64,000 nt of DNA from NCBI RefSeq assembly GCF_964340395.1, contig NC_135551.1, forward strand, positions 2,841,001 through 2,905,000, given 5' to 3'. Below are positions 56,901 through 62,900 of the stretch, in pieces (within the stretch, counting starts at the first letter, position 1; each line of letters starts with the position of its first letter). This DNA is from Glandiceps talaboti. Its lineage: Eukaryota > Hemichordata > Enteropneusta > Spengelidae. A model generated the notes under the pieces. The model saw nothing but the letters and a program-made list of their open reading frames with translations, did not search any database and was not told where the DNA came from. Position numbers and translations under genes: made by a program.

Positions 56901-59900
56901 CGGTATCTTTGAGTTGAAACTCTCAATTGAAATAGAAAGTCGTCAGAGGTTGTCCGATGTTTTGTTTTATCGCTGTATCGGTGTGAAAACACACACCTCC
57001 TTTGGTTAACAATAGGCACTGCACTACGGAAACAAGACAATGACGTAGTTCGTTCATGTTATTCACTACGGCCACACTGTGGGCATCACCCGGTAACATC
57101 AAACAGGGTGACCGTACCGCCAATAGACCCACAGTAATGTCAACGATACCCGTTTAACACTTGCTGCAGTGCCGAAAGGAGTCAGAAACTTTACCGTACA
57201 AAGAAACATCGAAGTACAGTTGACAGGTCGTAGGTCAAAGTGCGTCATCACGTAACACGTGAACCACAGTCACTCTGTGCGTGAACGTAAACAAAACATC
57301 AATGGCGGCAACTTGTGTTTCGGAGCGAGAGCTTCGTACATGTACCATTCTATGCTTTTACATCGTAGCTATCACGTCGTAACAAATTGTATCGCAGCAT
57401 TATTTACCGTTTATCATCGAAACCATGGCGAAGGCTGTTCGGAAGACGTTGACTTTGAACGAGAAGGTCGAGATTATCAGTCTGTACAAAGCGAGTGCGA
57501 GTGGTTGTTCTGTGGGCTCACGCAAACTGGCTGAGAAGTATGGTGTTGGGCGTACCCAGATACTGATCATAAAGAAACGCAAGTCTGAATTTTTGGAGGA
57601 GTTCGAAAGCAACGCACCAGGTGATCGTAAAAGAAAGATTTGAAAGACGAAAAACTGTTACATAAATTTGTAATTGGACTGGACTATTCATGATCGATAT
57701 TTTTCACAGAAACTGCAAAATTACTTCTAGAATGTATGCAAAGCAGAGTTGTCATTGAATTGTAAATACATGTACATGTATTTTTGATGTGAGATTAAAT
57801 AATTAGTTTTTAAACCCTTAATATTATGTTGTATTTAGTTTGTGTCCCCACTTCTCTTAACTTCTAAATGTTTTGGCCACCTGATTACAAAAACAACCAA
57901 CCCTCTACAGAAAGGCCACCTCTCTATAGTGGCCACATTTTGTTAGTCCCTTGGCTGACCACTATACACAGGTTTGACTGTATACATAATACTATTATTA
58001 CAAATAAATCTTCTACATTCTTGTGTTTCTCTACTTCTTGTACTGTCACACCATTCATCAATCATTGTCTTATAGAAATGACGAGAGTAAAAATGTATAA
58101 TACAAGTAGTGTCTTACCTTGATATTTTCAAGTCTGGCACAAACATCAAAGAGTAAAACTTGTTTGATGGTTGGCTGCAAGGCCCTCTTGACATCTAGGT
58201 GTAAACTGACTGGTTCTACTATCAAACGACGTGCTCCATAGGCTTGGTTATCTACTATCATAGCTCTATCAGTCAATACAAATTACAATATCAGATTAGT
58301 TACTGAGAAATATCATATTTGGTAAACCCTGACTGACTGACAAGTTTTACATTGCAACAGCTTATTTCAAGTGAGAGATAACAGACTTAGTAATTGTAAG
58401 ACTATGCTACAAGTAAGACAGACTGTACAGATAACAGACTTAGTCATTCTAAGACTATGCTACAAGTTAGACAGACTGTACAGATATCAGACTTAGTAAT
58501 TCTAAGAGTGGCTGACAAAGTTTTTATATTGGGATAGTTCATTTGAAGTGCCTACATACCTTGATACTTGCAATGCATTGAGTTCCACCTGTAGTCTGTC
58601 TACTAGTGGTTTATGATCTACACTCACACCTTCTGGTATACTAGCCTCTTCAAATGAGTTTCTAACAGTCAGATCTCCAAGGTGAACTATCAGAGTATTA
58701 TGTGACTGTGAACTCTGTGGGATCAAGATCACCGGAGCTCTGATGGAAATATTAAGACCTATCTTTTTGCCATCTCTTTGAATGTCTTCAACCTACATAT
58801 AAAATAAATATCTACATTACTAAAACTACCACTACTAGTTTGCACAATCATATATTATATGTTAACCTTACAAAATTACAAAACATACATGTAAATATAT
58901 ACTATCTCCATCTAAGGGTAGTGCTTTTTAAAACCAATTGATTACAAAGGGATTTATCGATTGACTAGACGGTCATAATTTTCTAAACACACAGACGATA
59001 TATTCTTTTAAACTATCCACTGCAATTGAAAAGAAAATAATTAATTTCATATCCAGTTTTTTAATATGTAAATATAATAAACATAATAGTCATGATTAGC
59101 TCAGGAAAAAAGTAGCAATGCAATCTGAACAAGCTTTCATAGAAGACACAGTATGTCACCTTTGTGCCAGGTTTAAAAACAATTCGCCTTCCTTTGCATG
59201 TCAGAGACATGGATGTGTATGGATGGGTGGACAGATGGACAGAACCCAATGTAATACCCACTTGGACACTGCCTGTCAGTGAGCTAAAATGGGCATTTTT
59301 TTACAATGCAATGTGTTGTGATATTAAGTAAATTCACAATATGTACTGTTAATGAAGGTAACAATCCTGGTCTCAAAATCTCAACTGTTACTACAGTAAC
59401 TGTCTATCCTACCTGTTTTTGTACAAAGCCAGAAGATGCTTCAGTTGCTGAGGCAATGGCTTCTTTACTGGTGAATGGCTCAAAAAATTTCTGTCAAAAA
59501 AGGAAGAGAGCAACATTAGATAATGCTGAGAGACTTAGTACCCTAACTCTCCTATCTAGGACTTAGATAATGCTGAGAGGCTTAGTAACCTAACTCTCCC
59601 ATCTAGGACTTAGATAATGCTGAGAGGCTTAGTAACCTAACTCTCCCATCTAAGACTTAGATAATACATGTACTGAGAGGTTTTGTAACCATCAGGTTGA
59701 CCACTTTCCAAATATGGTCATAACATGCTTTATAAGTCATCCATCAGGTTAATCAATTCCCTAATATGGTCATAAAATGCTTTATAAGTCATCCATCAGG
59801 TTAATCAATTCCCTAATATGGTCATAACATGCTTCCCAAGTCATCCATCAGGTTAATCAACTCCCTAATATGGTCATAACATGCTTCCCAAGTCATCCAT

Positions 59901-62900
59901 CAGGTTAATCAACTCCCTAATATGGTCATAACATGCTTCCCAAGTCATCCATCAGGTTAATCAATTCCCTAATATGGTCATAAAATGCTTTATAAGTCAT
60001 CCATCAGGTTAATCAATTCCCTAATATGGTCATAACATGCTTCCCAAGTCAGCCATCAGGTTAATCAATTCCCTAATATGGTCATAACATGCTTCCCAAG
60101 TCATCCATCATGTTAATCAATTCCCTAATATGGTCATAGAATGCTTTATAAGTCATCCATCAGGTTAATCAATTCCCTAATATGGTCATAACATGCTTTA
60201 TATATTAAGTCATCCATCAGGTTCATAAATTCCCTAATATGGTCATAACATGCTTTATAAGTCATCCATCAGGTTAATCAACTCCCTAATATGGTCATAA
60301 CATGCTTCCCAAGTCATCCATCAGGTTAATCAACTCCCTAATATGGTCATAACATGCTTCCCAAGTCATCCATCAAGGTTGATTGCAATATCTGAACAAC
60401 ATGAATTGGAAGTTAATGCTGGTTCATTTCCATGCGATCGTACTCCAGTGGTACATGTCGTTTCATTATTAATACTAATCATGTTTTTGGCCCTAAGAAC
60501 AGTGTGCCTGTTACGAGTAGATTTATTTGTATTAGTACTAATGTAGTGTATTGCAATAATGCCAGAAATGTGGTTTATTATATATAGCTTCGACTGTACG
60601 TCGTCTTGGTGATCGTTTCGTGGAACATCTCTGCCTGACCAGAATCGTAACTATCCCGTATCTATGCATTTTATTACCAACAATCACAGTGTATCAGATA
60701 TGTCTATTTCAGGAATTTGTAAGGTTTCTGGTGATGAGAAATTATTGAGGTTGAAGGAAGAGGAAATCATTTTCCGTCTCGGAATGCTGGAACCCCTTGG
60801 AATTAATAGATTATTCTCGTCATTTCCAGTTTAATCATGCTTATTTTATATTTCAGGCGTGTTCTATTGGGTTCTATTTGGTGCATGCGAATATTAGAAC
60901 TTTTCACACGTATATCACATGCGGTTGTCGTTCTGTTCCATAACATTCAGATATATTGTGACAGGTGTTTACCTAATATATCTTGCCTTTGAATACCTTG
61001 AAAAAGAATTTTTATTCGAAACGTCGGATTACATCTATTTATTCGGACTGTCTCACAAGTTCCTTATGCATTTCTAAGGTCAATATCTGATCAGGTTCCT
61101 AATATGGCCAACGTACTATTAGCTAAAACATACAAAATATGGTCAACACTTTGATTCATTTTCCTAACATGATCAACAAACAAACAATCAATGTTTTACA
61201 AACACTAAAACCAACTATGGACAACTTACCACTACATCATTGACAAACTTGTTGAGGAAGACAAATTGTACACGACCCATCCTTAGTCTCAGACTATAGT
61301 CTAATGGAATTGGTGCTGGTTTACCCTCCGTTACTGGCTTTAGAACCTGGCTGGCTGTCAAATTGTACATTATGAACTGCATGAAAAGAAAAAAAAAACA
61401 TCTTTCAAAGAATATGTCTGATTACATGGATTAGTCAATTTATCAAAATGTATAGTCCATGCAAATTGTACTTTAAACTTCTGTATTTAAACGATATAGT
61501 TTTTCATTCATCTCAATTACAATTTTTACAAGACATGCACGCACACATGCACGCACGCACGCACACACACACACACACACATACATACACACACATACAC
61601 ACTTACACACACACACACACTCACACACGTACAGATACATACATACACACATACACACATACATACATACATACATACATACATACATACATAACATACC
61701 TTAATATCAAATACCGTGGCATCTTCTATACAAACAATTTTAGTGTATAAGTTACTTGTCATTGAATCTTCTATAGACAAGTCTTTTAAGCTAAAAGAGA
61801 AAAAATCACTGACGATAAACTTTTATGTCTGAAATGATATCAATAACATTCTCACTTACTTTGTTACTGTCAAGTTACTTGGTTACCATAAAGTCACTTT
61901 GTTGTGTTCTTACTGTTAATAAGTTGCTTTGTTACTGTTATTTTACCTTGAGGGCAAGGTCAAAGGTCATAGTCTAATTAGAAAGCTTGTTATAGATGAC
62001 ATGGTTAATATAGACACTCAACTGAGGTCTCTATTTATTATGCTTCCAGCATAAGTGTGCAAAATGTGAATTTTTACAATAAATATGCCACCATTCAACC
62101 ATTATCGCCAAGGTCATGAAACAAGTACTGTGCATTTATGCATGTGGACTACTGTTTCTGACATTTGTGCTAGGTTTGGTTGAACCCTTGACTTTGCAAT
62201 GTTACACCACAACCAACACCATCCCTGTGTGAAGACTTGAGACGGTGCATCAAGACAAGGGGAATATATAGACAATGCTATCTTGAATATTCAACCTGAA
62301 ATGAAAATATCATACTGTATGTAGACATGTACACCACAGACTTTGATTTGTAACATTGGAAGATTCCATTAAATGAGTGGGGATGGAAGCGGTGGATTGA
62401 CATGTCAAGAACTAGTTATATGCATCAGAAAAATATGTTCTGAAACGCTGACAGAAATCTGTGATGAGTTTGTAAAATTAAATTGTAAATCAAAACAGAC
62501 TGAGTAGAGCCTGAATTTGAGTTTTCAAATTGTAAAAACAGGTAACTATGCTGATTCCTTTGATCTTCTAGAAATACATTATCCCATTTATACCATCTCC
62601 TACTCAGTTTTACAACACAGTTCAAATATGGTTTTCAAATGAATACAGGGACTGTAGAGAGAATAAAGTCCAATATTTCACTGAAAAGAATGTTGTTAGT
62701 AATTAAAGCTAAGAAATGCTAGTTCACTCATACCATATCACAAAGAATTCAAATTTCACCATATTGTGGCACCCTAAGTTACAGTATACACATAGATCAA
62801 TACATGATACCTGCTAGAAATCAAACAGAATCTTTTGTATGTATACATTATAATGCTGCTAGGGATACGTGAGAATTCCTGACTGGTTACAGTAAGAACT

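Noticed and set aside
59161-59284. Minus-strand open stretch with AG and GT borders (SLTGSVQVGITLGSVHLSTHPY...), a candidate VPS13 exon
   Set aside because: Exon 5 ends in phase 0, and entering here in phase 0 hits a stop. Exon 5 joins exon 6 perfectly and matches the VPS13 order without it.
61448-61780. Frames of HTHTHTHT or CVCVCV type
   Set aside because: AC/ACAT microsatellite translation.
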